A DNA stretch of 64,000 nt from Nguyenibacter vanlangensis (lineage in GTDB: Bacteria; Pseudomonadota; Alphaproteobacteria; Acetobacterales; Acetobacteraceae): assembly GCF_038719015.1 (NCBI RefSeq), contig NZ_CP152276.1, forward strand, positions 3,358,501-3,422,500, given 5' to 3'. A program made the position numbers and the translations under genes. The notes under the pieces were generated by a model. The model was not told the DNA's origin and searched no databases. It saw only the letters and a program-made list of their open reading frames with translations. The first letter of the stretch is position 1. Every line of letters begins with the position of its first letter. Positions 47,610-55,790 of this stretch are shown here, one piece after another.

Positions 47610-47900
47610 TCAGAACAGCAGCGGCCCGTCCAGGTCCAGAACGGGCTTGGCCCCGACATGCTCGATCCGCTGCCTGCCCTTCGCCCCAAGCTGATAGAAG
47701 CGCAGGCTGTCCTTCGCCGTATCGGCCTCCGCAATCAGGCGGGCACGCAGTTCCGCCCAGCGTGCCGGGTCGACATCGCATTCGAAGACGGAATGCTGCA
47801 CGCGCTGCCCGAAATCGAGACAGGCGCGCGCCACCCGCCGCAACCGACGCCGGCCTGCTGCATCTTCGGTATTTACGTCATAGGTGATCAGGACAAGCAT
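47610..47900 (-). CDS. cas2: CRISPR adaptation protein Cas2
   Basis: A 96-residue ferredoxin-fold protein that dimerises between two Cas1 dimers for spacer integration. The start MLVLITYDVNTEDAAGRRRL contains the conserved Asp of the first strand, and the Arg-rich helix RRLRRVARACLDFGQRVQHSVFE is typical of the I-C group. It starts three bases after the cas1 stop and is the last cas gene before leader 1. Confidence 0.96.
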   Translation of the reverse strand: MLVLITYDVNTEDAAGRRRLRRVARACLDFGQRVQHSVFECDVDPARWAELRARLIAEADTAKDSLRFYQLGAKGRQRIEHVGAKPVLDLDGPLLF

Positions 47901-47903
47901 CGG

Positions 47904-48944
47904 TCATTTCCAGATGAAGGCGGGGTATCCGTCCAGTTCCCCTCGCAAATGCCGCGCCAGCAGCAGGGACTGAAGATGGGCGACCAGCCCGAATGTCACC
48001 GATTCCTCCAGGAAAGGATGGCGGATTTCGTCCTTCTTGCGATCTTGCCACGCGACCAGGACCGCCTTGCGCGCGTCCTCGGTCATCAGGACCGCGCCGC
48101 CGTCGCTGACGGTAAAATCATCCGCGGCGACCTGTCGCCGGTTGATCAGGCTCAGCGCCAGTCGGTCGGCCAGGACCGGCCGCAATTCCTCCATAAGGTC
48201 CAAGGCCAGGCTGCTGCGCCCCGGCCGGTCCGCATGTAGAAACCCGACCTGTGGGTCGAGCCCGACGCTTTCCAGCGCCGACCGGCAATCATGGCCCAGA
48301 ACGGCATAAAGGAAAGACAGAAGGGCGTTGACCCGATCCAGCGGCGGTCGGCGGGTGCGGCCGGCGAAGACGAACGCGCTGTCCTCGACACGGATCAATT
48401 GATTGAATGCGCCGAAATAGACCTGGGCGGCTTCGCCCTCGATCCCGCGTGCCGTATCGATATCCGGCGCCTGTGCGACACGCCGGACGACGTTGGTCAG
48501 GCGCTGTTCGGCATCCTGCAACTGCGCTTGCGCATCAGGCGCCAAGGCTGCCCCGTGGTCGCGCAACGCTCGGCGCAGGACCGTCCGCTGGTTGGCCGCT
48601 TTGGCGGCAATGATATTGCGCACGATGGCCAGGGCACGTGCGCTGTCATCGGCAGCACGGTACTGCGTGCGACGCAGCAGCACGTTGCCGCTGCGCGCTC
48701 CCTCGGCGCGCGCCAGAAAACGGCCCTGCGGCGAAAGCCATGACAGGGTGATGTTCGCTTCGGCGCACGCGCCCATCAGGGCGGGCGACGCCCCGGCATG
48801 TCCGAAACAGATGATGCCGTCCAGCAGATGCAGCGGCGCACGGCCGCGCTCTCGGCCTTCCACCTCCACGACGACATTGGCGCCGTCCTTGCGCAGCCAG
48901 GCATTCTCGGTCGTGACGTAAATGGTATTGAGATGGCGGCGCAC
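47904..48944 (-). CDS. cas1: CRISPR integrase Cas1 (type I-C)
   Basis: Metal-dependent integrase of 346 residues. The N-terminal beta domain (MRRHLNTIYVTTENAWLRKDG) is followed by the helical catalytic domain with Glu in IEGEAAQVYF, His in GFLHADRPGRSSLALDL and the acidic MEELRP. It has the I-C length and order (cas4-cas1-cas2). Together with Cas2 and Cas4 it selects and inserts spacers at both leaders. Confidence 0.96.
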   Translation of the reverse strand: MRRHLNTIYVTTENAWLRKDGANVVVEVEGRERGRAPLHLLDGIICFGHAGASPALMGACAEANITLSWLSPQGRFLARAEGARSGNVLLRRTQYRAADDSARALAIVRNIIAAKAANQRTVLRRALRDHGAALAPDAQAQLQDAEQRLTNVVRRVAQAPDIDTARGIEGEAAQVYFGAFNQLIRVEDSAFVFAGRTRRPPLDRVNALLSFLYAVLGHDCRSALESVGLDPQVGFLHADRPGRSSLALDLMEELRPVLADRLALSLINRRQVAADDFTVSDGGAVLMTEDARKAVLVAWQDRKKDEIRHPFLEESVTFGLVAHLQSLLLARHLRGELDGYPAFIWK

Positions 48945-48950
48945 GGATGC

Positions 48951-49601
48951 TTATCCTTCCTCGTCCAGGCGCGATGCCAGCCAGCGTGCGATCGCGGGTG
49001 GCCGCTCCAGCCGGCGCGGCTGGCACGCATGCACCAGCGAACATTTCTTGCAGGCCGGCCGATATTCGGGACGCGGCGTTTCCTGCCCGGCGATCATCGC
49101 CCGCACGTCCCGCGCCACGCAGGCAGTCAGACGGCGCAATGCGTCGTCGAAGACCACGATGGTGCGGCGGCGCGGCTGGCCATAGAACAGCGCGCCTTCG
49201 GGCACCGGCCGTCCGAACATATCCTCCAGGCACAGCGCCTGTGCGCAAAGCTGGACCTCGTCGGCACGATGGGTCTTGGGGCGTCCGCGCTTGTATTCGA
49301 CAGGATAGGGGATCGCATCGGTGCCCTTGCCGTGGAACTCCACCGCGTCGGCCTTGCCGAACACGCCCAGCGCCAACGAACGGATGACCAGCGACCGGAC
49401 GGTGCGCACGTCCCGCCGCCGGTCGGGCCGCCCATCATCCACACGCTCGTGCAGGATGCGCCCTTCGGCGGTCGCACCATCCTCGGCCCAGATCCGTTCG
49501 ACATGAATCAACGCACATTGCCGGGGGCAGAACAGATAATGCTGCAAGGCCGAGAGCGGGATGAGCGCATCCTCGGCCGCGCCATCCGGTGGCGGACGCA
49601 T
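48951..49601 (-). CDS. cas4: Cas4 PAM-selecting exonuclease
   Basis: RecB-like nuclease of about 216 residues with an iron-sulfur cluster; it trims prespacers and enforces PAM and orientation. The cysteines are FCPRQCALIH at the N terminus and CKKCSLVHAC at the C terminus, and the nuclease core shows GKADAVEFHG and PVEYKRGRPK (catalytic Asp/Glu/Lys). The ATG at 49601 is best spaced from GGTAGG; the ATG at 49607 is also in frame. It begins within ten bases of the cas7 stop. Confidence 0.93.
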   Translation of the reverse strand: MRPPPDGAAEDALIPLSALQHYLFCPRQCALIHVERIWAEDGATAEGRILHERVDDGRPDRRRDVRTVRSLVIRSLALGVFGKADAVEFHGKGTDAIPYPVEYKRGRPKTHRADEVQLCAQALCLEDMFGRPVPEGALFYGQPRRRTIVVFDDALRRLTACVARDVRAMIAGQETPRPEYRPACKKCSLVHACQPRRLERPPAIARWLASRLDEEG

Positions 49602-49608
49602 CCGCATC

Positions 49609-50523
49609 CTACCGTTCGATGATCTCGACCCCGTCGGGTGCGCCGTCATGGTTGACGACGATTTCGTAATCGTCCCACGACCGGGCGGGCGGCCAGTTGT
49701 CGATGGCAGGGCTGCCGACCGGATGCGTGGCGCCCTGATGGGCGCGCAGCACCGTCACTCGATCGAACAGATCCTGCGCCCGCGCATTGCCCAGGGCGGA
49801 GGCATGGCGGAAAATGACCAGCTTGCGCGCCGACATTTCACCCCGCGCGGCCGATCGGTCATGATCGAACATGCCCAGCAGCGCATCCCACAGCAAGTCC
49901 AGGTCGCTGTCGGAAAAACCGGTTCCCTTGACAGGATGGGACGCGAGCGGTGCCGAGACATAGCCATGCATGCGATACAGTCCGTACGGCACGATATGCT
50001 TGCGCCCCATCGTGCGGCCGCCCTTGCTTTCCGCATCACTCTCGGTCGTGGCGGCCAGCCGGGTGATGGAGATCTCCAGCGGCAGGACCGGTTCGACCGA
50101 CCGCGCGAAGGAAAACTGCACCGGCCCGCGCACCTGCCCCGCATTCACGCCGGTCGTCATCACAGCACCGAAGGTCCGGATATCCCAGAAATTGGCGCAC
50201 ATCCAGCGCGTCAGCCCACGGGATTTCGCTTCATCCTTAGGCAGTTTATTGAAATCGCTGGTGGCCTCGGGCATGACGGCCGACCAGGCGCGCTTGTGCT
50301 GGTTGTTCAGCGTCGCGCCCTCGCTCATATAGATCTCGAAGCCCTGCATGTCCGGGCGCGCCAGCGTGATGTAATTGCGCACCTTGCGCTTCAGCGCGAC
50401 ATCCGACACCAGGCCCTGATTGGTTTCCGGGTCCAGTCGCGGCATGTTGCCGGCATCCGGGTCGCCGTTAGGATTGCCGTTGCTGACGTCGAAGAACAGG
50501 ATGAATTCGTGGCGGTTCTGCAT
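49609..50523 (-). CDS. cas7: Cas7c (Csd2), Cascade backbone
   Basis: A 304-residue RNA-binding backbone subunit of the I-C effector, present in several copies along the crRNA. The start at 50523 gives MQNRHEFILFFDVSNGNPNG, the family signature, with DPDAGNMPRLDPET following and the glycine-containing VSDVALKRKVRNYI. It follows cas8c by ten bases. Confidence 0.95.
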   Translation of the reverse strand: MQNRHEFILFFDVSNGNPNGDPDAGNMPRLDPETNQGLVSDVALKRKVRNYITLARPDMQGFEIYMSEGATLNNQHKRAWSAVMPEATSDFNKLPKDEAKSRGLTRWMCANFWDIRTFGAVMTTGVNAGQVRGPVQFSFARSVEPVLPLEISITRLAATTESDAESKGGRTMGRKHIVPYGLYRMHGYVSAPLASHPVKGTGFSDSDLDLLWDALLGMFDHDRSAARGEMSARKLVIFRHASALGNARAQDLFDRVTVLRAHQGATHPVGSPAIDNWPPARSWDDYEIVVNHDGAPDGVEIIER

Positions 50524-50533
50524 CGTTATGGTC

Positions 50534-50968
50534 TCACTCTTCGGTTTCTGCAGTATCGGCGGCGTCCGGCGCATCCTGGTCCGCCACGGCGCCGGCGGGG
50601 CCGCCGATCCGCTCCCGACGCTGGTGGTAATAGCCGATGGCGAATTCGGCCTGGTGTTCCAGCGGCAGCGATCGCGGCAGCGACAGCGGCCCGGCCGGGA
50701 TGATCCGGCCGAAGATCTCTTCCAATTCCTTCTCGATCACCGCCGCCCAGCCGGGTTTCTTCTTGCGGACATTGGCCAGGTGATTCTGTCCGTTTCTAAT
50801 GATAACGGCAAAGATTCCAGCCGGCGTGGCCGAGGCTGCGCCGAAATACCGGTCGCGCATCGACGCCTTCACGCCCGGACCCAGCGCGGCGCGCTGCGCG
50901 AGTTCGTAGACGGCGAACAGCCGTCCCAGTTGGTACCCGATATTGGGATAGTCACGGTCGAGACTCAC
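50534..50968 (-). CDS. cas11c: Cas11c small subunit from an internal start in cas8c
   Basis: An in-frame GTG at 50968 is preceded by a strong AAAGGAG (50984-50978, nine-base gap), far stronger than expected inside a coding region. It would give 144 residues starting VSLDRDYPNIGYQLGRLFAV, exactly where small subunits begin in type I-C systems shown to make Cas11 by internal translation. The helical C terminus fits a small subunit lining the R-loop. The location and ribosome-binding site are seen; production is inferred. Confidence 0.75.
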   Translation of the reverse strand: MSLDRDYPNIGYQLGRLFAVYELAQRAALGPGVKASMRDRYFGAASATPAGIFAVIIRNGQNHLANVRKKKPGWAAVIEKELEEIFGRIIPAGPLSLPRSLPLEHQAEFAIGYYHQRRERIGGPAGAVADQDAPDAADTAETEE

Positions 50969-52354
50969 GGGAATGTCTCCTTTGTCTGAACGGTTCGCGC
51001 CGCGCCGCGCGCGCCGCAATACGGCGCGCAGCACGGCGGCGTGCCAGCCGGTCGCCGGGTCGTCGCCCGCGCGCAGACGCATGAGCGTGGCGGCCAGCCA
51101 TGATCGCGGATAGGGGCTTCCGGCCAGGATCGCGCGCAGGACCTCGCCGGCCAGCAGGGGCGGGATGTTCTCGAACTTCTCCTGCAACGCCACGGTCTTC
51201 GCCAGCAGCAGGTTGACGTCCGGCGGCCGTGCCCAGGGCGACGGCTCCATGCGCATGTCGTCATAATGCGCGGCCAGCCGTCGGGCGAACGCGTCCAGAC
51301 TGTCCGACTGCCAGAACCGGACCGACAGCCGCGCCGCGTTCGGCGACAGTCCCAGCACGTGAAAGCGCGTGCCTGGCTGAATGTCGGGGCGCAATTGCGA
51401 CAGCGGCAACCCGCGCGCCACCGCGTCCAGTTCGTCGCCGATCGCGCGCGCCGCGCCTGCATCGGCGACCGATGGATGCAGCGCCTCCTGGAACCAGTCA
51501 TCGGCGTTCCGTGCCGCCTGCGGGTCGTCCGCTTCGGCCCAGAACACGACCGTCGCATCCCCCACCGGCCGCCGGACGCGGTTGGGCCCGTTGCGGGTCA
51601 GCAGCCGGTTCAGCGCCGCGCCATAGCGAAAGGCCGCGCCCTCCGATGTCGGCGCATTGTCCCCCTGCTTGTGATCATAGGAACAGAACGCATCCAGATT
51701 GAACGAGACCAGGCTGGCCCCGGCCGTCTGCGCGCCGTCCACGCCCTTGATCGAAGGGTGCAAGCGCGCGGGCATCGCCCGCTCGCCGGTCACCAGGCAG
51801 AAAACCGTCCGCGTGTCGGCCGTCTCACGCACCCGCTCGGCCAGGCGCCGGGCGGCGGGGCGGCGATGCAGGTAATCATCGTCGCCGTCCAGGCGAAACA
51901 CGATATTGGCATCCAGCATCTCGGACCGAAAGGGTTCCGCATTGAACCGATCCGGCTGCCAGTTCTCCAGGAAACGCAGAAACGCGACCAGGCCCGCATC
52001 GTTGGTGCCGTTCAGTTGCGCCTGGTGGAACGCCACGAACGCCGCATGCTCCTGCGCCGTCCGCTTGCCGGTGCCAGCCGTTCGGCTCAGCGTATAGGAT
52101 GTTTTGTCCCACAGGAAATTGGGTGCGATGCCGACGGTACGCTTGATCGACGCCGGCACCGGCAGCAGCCGGGGCGCCGGCTTCTTGCCGTTTCGGTCAT
52201 GGCAGTCCAATACGTCCACGACCTGTCCGTCACGGTCGATGATGATGCACCAGCCGATCTTCTCCAGGCTCCAGCCCGGTTCTTCGGCATCGTCCATCCG
52301 GTTGTAATACCCGACCAGCGCTTCCAGCGGGCCGGGGCGATGTGCGGCCATCAT
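50534..52354 (-). CDS. cas8c: Cas8c (Csd1), PAM-recognising large subunit
   Basis: Large subunit of the I-C effector, 606 residues, which reads the PAM and helps recruit Cas3. The N terminus (LVGYYNRMDDAEEPGW) and PNFLWDKTSYTLSR are typical of Csd1. The ATG overlaps the cas5c stop by four bases. The C-terminal 144 codons also form a separately startable small subunit (see the cas11c entry). The acidic C terminus (DAPDAADTAETEE) is variable in the family. Confidence 0.95.
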   Translation of the reverse strand: MMAAHRPGPLEALVGYYNRMDDAEEPGWSLEKIGWCIIIDRDGQVVDVLDCHDRNGKKPAPRLLPVPASIKRTVGIAPNFLWDKTSYTLSRTAGTGKRTAQEHAAFVAFHQAQLNGTNDAGLVAFLRFLENWQPDRFNAEPFRSEMLDANIVFRLDGDDDYLHRRPAARRLAERVRETADTRTVFCLVTGERAMPARLHPSIKGVDGAQTAGASLVSFNLDAFCSYDHKQGDNAPTSEGAAFRYGAALNRLLTRNGPNRVRRPVGDATVVFWAEADDPQAARNADDWFQEALHPSVADAGAARAIGDELDAVARGLPLSQLRPDIQPGTRFHVLGLSPNAARLSVRFWQSDSLDAFARRLAAHYDDMRMEPSPWARPPDVNLLLAKTVALQEKFENIPPLLAGEVLRAILAGSPYPRSWLAATLMRLRAGDDPATGWHAAVLRAVLRRARRGANRSDKGDIPVSLDRDYPNIGYQLGRLFAVYELAQRAALGPGVKASMRDRYFGAASATPAGIFAVIIRNGQNHLANVRKKKPGWAAVIEKELEEIFGRIIPAGPLSLPRSLPLEHQAEFAIGYYHQRRERIGGPAGAVADQDAPDAADTAETEE

Positions 52355-53016
52355 GCGGCCAGGTCCGGACTATCGGCGGCAGGCACCGTCAGCACGCCGT
52401 CTTCCATCTTGGCGCGGAAGAAGCGCGCGGTGCAGCCGTCGGCGAAATCGATGTCGTGCAGCATCCATCCCAGATCGACCGAGCCGGCCGGGTGGTCCGA
52501 CGCGGGCAGTGGCGCGCCCTCGGGCAGCAGGGCGAATTCCGCAGGGAACTCGCGCGTGCCCAGGCACGGGCGGTGGAAACATTGCCCCTGCGCGGCGCGC
52601 CGGTTGAACATGCTGATATGCTTGGCCGGCGTATCGCCGGACCCCGCCTTTTCTGTCATCGTGAAATGAGCCTCGATGACATAGGCGACATCGATCAGGA
52701 TGGTTGCCGCGCGCTGCTGGCGATGATCATCGACATTCAGGCCCAGCCCGTCGGTCCGGCCCGCCGCCATGCCGCGCGCCGCAAGCGCGGCGCTGGCCTT
52801 GGCGCCGACTTCGTTGCGGCGCAAGGACTGGAACCGGATCGGCTTCAGAACATGAATGCGATCGATATGCCAGCGAATTGCCGGCTTCCAATGGATGGCT
52901 TCAAGTATTCCCCGCGCGGCCGAGGGGGGCGGCACGTCATACGACACTCTTTCAGACTTGAGCTCTGGCCTGGTGAAGCAGGCCCGTTCGCCCCAGACAT
53001 GCAGTCGCACTCCCAT
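52351..53016 (-). CDS. cas5c: Cas5c (Cas5d) crRNA-processing endonuclease
   Basis: A 221-residue RAMP protein which in type I-C replaces Cas6: it cuts the repeat hairpin base, leaving an 11-base 5' handle, and stays in the effector. The start MGVRLHVWGERACFTRPELK and SYDVPPPSAARGILEAIHW are characteristic, as is DVAYVIEAHF. It is the first gene of the cas5c-to-cas2 transcription unit, with its own promoter upstream. Confidence 0.94.
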   Translation of the reverse strand: MGVRLHVWGERACFTRPELKSERVSYDVPPPSAARGILEAIHWKPAIRWHIDRIHVLKPIRFQSLRRNEVGAKASAALAARGMAAGRTDGLGLNVDDHRQQRAATILIDVAYVIEAHFTMTEKAGSGDTPAKHISMFNRRAAQGQCFHRPCLGTREFPAEFALLPEGAPLPASDHPAGSVDLGWMLHDIDFADGCTARFFRAKMEDGVLTVPAADSPDLAA

Positions 53017-53051
53017 GGGATGCCTTTCTCCTGGACGTCGCTTGTTTTGAT

Positions 53052-53080
53052 AAATAAAACGATCAATGGGGCTTTGTCAA
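53052..53080 (-). promoter_or_regulatory. Promoter of the cas5c-cas8c-cas7-cas4-cas1-cas2 operon
   Basis: On the minus strand a perfect TTGACA (53080-53075) is followed after 17 bases by TTATTT (53057-53052; TATTTA if read with 18). Transcription would start about 28 bases before the cas5c ATG. It is the best sigma-70-type promoter seen in the window. Confidence 0.75.
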
Positions 53081-53082
53081 GC

Positions 53083-53119
53083 GATGAGTCATACTGACTC
53101 AATCGTCACAAGGAAGGAA
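53083..53119 (-). other. Protospacer-like target of the pseudo-spacer, with TTC PAM
   Basis: TTC (53119-53117) is the usual type I-C PAM. The next bases on the minus strand (from 53116) match the pseudo-spacer at 18 of 24 positions. Mismatches are at 6, 12, 15, 18, 20 and 23, and positions 25-34 do not match at all. Such partial, seed-proximal pairing allows binding without Cas3 cleavage. Confidence 0.7.
53085..53101. promoter_or_regulatory. Operator-like dyad upstream of the cas5c promoter
   Basis: Perfect inverted repeat TGAGTCA-GTA-TGACTCA ends four bases before the -35 box. It looks like a binding site for a dimeric regulator, and it also overlaps the distal part of the pseudo-spacer target. 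Confidence 0.6.
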
Positions 53120-53277
53120 GATTGTCTTGCGCGCGGGATGCCACCGGGCTTGTCTCGCCGCGGGTCAATGGAGCAGAAATGTCTTGTCGGAAGAAAAATT
53201 TTGGCAAGATTGTAATCCGCGTGAAAATCGGTGGAAGAGCTGACATGCGGATCGTGGTCGAGGTAGAACCTCCATAG
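53110..53277 (+). other. Possible small transcript/ORF between target site and pseudo-repeat
   Basis: AAGGAAGG at 53110-53117 is a strong ribosome-binding sequence on the plus strand. A TTG at 53127 (nine-base gap) opens 38 codons, a TTG at 53122 opens 51 codons ending in TAG exactly at the pseudo-repeat, and an ATG at 53138 opens 25 codons containing AGA and AAA codons that are rare in this GC-rich genome. The true frame, if any, cannot be decided. In CreTA modules a short toxin transcript occupies this position. Confidence 0.35.
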
Positions 53278-53338
53278 TCGCCGCATAGCGGCGTGGGTTG
53301 AAATCTTCCGTGTGAAGAATGTGACACTTATGGCGGGT
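53277..53338 (+). ncRNA. Solitary pseudo-repeat plus pseudo-spacer (CreA/CreR-like guide RNA)
   Basis: 53277-53304 is a shortened I-C repeat: GTCGCCGC-ATA-GCGGCG (perfect 6-bp hairpin) followed by TGGGTTGAAAT, nearly the normal 11-base handle TGGATTGAAAC. The next 34 bases (53305-53338), the same length as genuine spacers, end at a 12-bp hairpin in place of a second repeat. The element lies on the strand opposite to cas3 and cas5c. Its first 24 bases match the site just upstream of the cas5c promoter. It resembles crRNA-like regulators that direct Cascade to nearby promoters (CreA antitoxin, CreR). Confidence 0.72.
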
Positions 53339-53366
53339 GATTTCCGGTCCAAACGGACCGGAAATC
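53339..53366. terminator. 12-bp hairpin after the pseudo-spacer and after cas3
   Basis: GATTTCCGGTCC and GGACCGGAAATC flank AAAC, a perfect 12-bp stem. It begins directly where the 34-base pseudo-spacer ends and lies five bases past the cas3 stop, so it could end both the guide RNA and cas3 mRNA. No T tract is present on either strand. Confidence 0.55.
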
Positions 53367-53371
53367 GCTGA

Positions 53372-55708
53372 CTACCACACATTGTTTTCGGAATGACGGA
53401 AGGTCGGGTCGTCAAGTTTCAGGCCCAGCCTGTCATCGTACAGATCCAGCGCGCCGGGATCGAGACAGACGAACCGGTCTCCATAGTCCTGCGCTCGGAT
53501 CGGCTGCACGGCACCAGCGGCCAGCAGCACCCGGCGCGTCTGTGCCGGAACGGGCACGCTATATTGCTGCAGCCGCCGCATCGTGCCGCCGGGCAGCACC
53601 GGCGCATGTTCCAGCGCGTGCAGGACGCGCCGGGCGGTCTCGTCCCATGGGATGATCACCTCTTCCATGACCGTGTCGATCATGCGAAAGGCTTGGTCGA
53701 TCTGCGCGAAGGGAAAATCACGTCCCTGCGCCGCGTGTGCGACGGCCGGCAGGATGGGGAAAACCCGGCCATCGATCCGGGCCGCATCCATTCCCTCATA
53801 GCGCAGTTGAAAATAGAGTTCCCGGAAATAGGCATGCACGGCCTCCAGCCCCAGCACATCCAGGCCCCGGTGCAGGATGGGCCGCGTCGCCTGCCAGAAT
53901 GGCTCCAGCGCCGGCATGATCCGGCGCTTCGACGCATCGTCGGGGTCCGGCGCCTCGAACACCACCACGCGGCCCAAGCCTGCCAGGCGCCCCTCGCGAT
54001 TGCAGCGCCCGGCGGCCTGTGCGATGGAGGCCAATCCCGCCGCAGCCCGCCATACCTCGGGAAAATCGACATCCACCCCGGCTTCGATCAAGCTGGTCGA
54101 TACCAGGCGCACCGGCTGCCCGGCCGTCAGGTCCTGACGAATTTCCTCCAGAATCGCGCGGCGATGCGCCGGACACATCAGGGTCGTCAGATGGCGTGCC
54201 CCGGGCATGGCGCCGATGCGGGTAAATAATTCCTGCGCATGAGCCCGCGTATTGACGATGCACAGCATCTGGTCGCGCTCCGCGAAACGGTCCGCGATGT
54301 CCTGGTCCGAAACCGGCTCCTGCCGCCATTCGACCGAAACCCGCTTCAGCGCCGTATAAAGACCGGCCGGATCGGGGGCCAGTTCGCGCGTGTCGTCGAT
54401 GTCCAGCCCTTCGCGATGCCCGCGCGGCGCAGGCGGCAATGCTTCGTCCTGCCGTCGCAGCGCCGACTGCGTGGCGGTGCACAAAACGATGCTGGTCCGG
54501 TAATTGCGGGCCAGTTCGTCCAGGGCCGCCATGCACGGGCGCAATAGATGGACCGGCAGCGACTGCACCTCGTCCAGCACCACGACGCTTTGGGCGATGT
54601 TGTGCAGTTTCCGCGCCCGGCTGCCGCGCGCGGCGAACAGCGATTCGAAAAATTGCACGCTGGTGGTGACGATGATCGGCGCGTCCCAGTTCTCGGCATC
54701 GCGGCGCAGTTTGCTCAGCCCGTCCGCGCCCTCTTCCTCGCTGTCATTCTCGCTGCCCGGCTGGCGTCTGTCCCAATCGAAGCTGGCGTGATGCTCCAGA
54801 ATATCGTCCGGCGTGCCCAGAGCCGCGCGGAACACCGCCGCCGTCTGTTCGATGATCGAGGTGAAGGGAATGACATAGATGACACGGCGCATGCCGTGCC
54901 GCGCCGCATGTTCCAGCGCGAACTGCAGTGACGTCAGCGTCTTGCCACCGCCGGTCGGCACCGTCAGCGTGAACAGCCCCGGCGCCAGAGCGGCCTTGCC
55001 GACAGCATGGTCCAGAATGGCGCCCCGCAACCGGTTCAGGGGCGTGTCGTCGCGGCGCCGCGTTCGCATGTGGCCGCGTATGGCGTCCAGGTGCGCGGGC
55101 CGCAGTGTGCCGCCGCGCGCTGGCGGCGGCTCCTGCGCCGCCGTGGCATAAAAACGCTCGGTCGCGATGAAGTCGGCATCCGTCAGGCAGGAAAATAGCA
55201 TGCGGGTAAAGAAGGCGACGGTAAAACCGGGATAATCCGGATTGGCGGCCGGCGGCCGCAAGGCCCTCAGGTCCTGCGGGCTCGGCAGGGTCGGGCAGAC
55301 CGATTGCCAGTCCCCAATGGGTTCGATGTCGTAAACCCCGCTATCCAGGCGTTCCTTCAGCGTGCGGTTTTTTCCGCCATGCCCGGCACCGTCCATCAGA
55401 CCGCTGTGGTGGCCGGCAATGGCAAAGGCCAGCAGCCGCCCCAGGGCGCCATACAATTCGACGGCCACGCGGGCGCCGGCCGTGCTGTGGTCGGGGCCGC
55501 GCGCGCCCGCCATTCGGATATAATGCTGATACGCGGCCGAACATTTCCCGATATCGTGCAACAACCCGACCACTCGGCCAAACAATGCGGCGCCGAACGG
55601 CGTGGCGAACGATTCCGCCAGGCCGCCGACATCAGCCAGATGGTCGATCAACGGTTCCCACCGTCGTGGGTCCGGGTCATCGGGTAGCGAATGCGCGAAC
55701 AGGTCCAT
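53372..55708 (-). CDS. cas3: Cas3 HD nuclease-helicase
   Basis: Interference nuclease of 778 residues recruited to target-bound effector. The HD domain is at the N terminus (VGLLHDIGKCSAAYQHY, AIAGHHSGL). The SF2 helicase follows, with Walker A TVPTGGGKT, the DEAD-type box VVLDEVQSLP, SAT-like CTATQSAL and motif VI AQAAGRCNREG. It is separated from cas5c by the 355-base regulatory gap, so it is probably transcribed on its own from a promoter upstream at about 55.8 kb. Confidence 0.96.
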   Translation of the reverse strand: MDLFAHSLPDDPDPRRWEPLIDHLADVGGLAESFATPFGAALFGRVVGLLHDIGKCSAAYQHYIRMAGARGPDHSTAGARVAVELYGALGRLLAFAIAGHHSGLMDGAGHGGKNRTLKERLDSGVYDIEPIGDWQSVCPTLPSPQDLRALRPPAANPDYPGFTVAFFTRMLFSCLTDADFIATERFYATAAQEPPPARGGTLRPAHLDAIRGHMRTRRRDDTPLNRLRGAILDHAVGKAALAPGLFTLTVPTGGGKTLTSLQFALEHAARHGMRRVIYVIPFTSIIEQTAAVFRAALGTPDDILEHHASFDWDRRQPGSENDSEEEGADGLSKLRRDAENWDAPIIVTTSVQFFESLFAARGSRARKLHNIAQSVVVLDEVQSLPVHLLRPCMAALDELARNYRTSIVLCTATQSALRRQDEALPPAPRGHREGLDIDDTRELAPDPAGLYTALKRVSVEWRQEPVSDQDIADRFAERDQMLCIVNTRAHAQELFTRIGAMPGARHLTTLMCPAHRRAILEEIRQDLTAGQPVRLVSTSLIEAGVDVDFPEVWRAAAGLASIAQAAGRCNREGRLAGLGRVVVFEAPDPDDASKRRIMPALEPFWQATRPILHRGLDVLGLEAVHAYFRELYFQLRYEGMDAARIDGRVFPILPAVAHAAQGRDFPFAQIDQAFRMIDTVMEEVIIPWDETARRVLHALEHAPVLPGGTMRRLQQYSVPVPAQTRRVLLAAGAVQPIRAQDYGDRFVCLDPGALDLYDDRLGLKLDDPTFRHSENNVW

Positions 55709-55790
55709 GTATCGCAGGATGAAGGCATCTACCCGGGTTGGCGATGCGCCAGATCAACGCGCCGTACGTTTTCTCGGCGGAGTTGCATAA

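Noticed and set aside
53339..53366. Classical Rho-independent terminator for cas3
   Set aside because: The stem is perfect but there is no T tract on either strand, so it is recorded as a hairpin with uncertain role.
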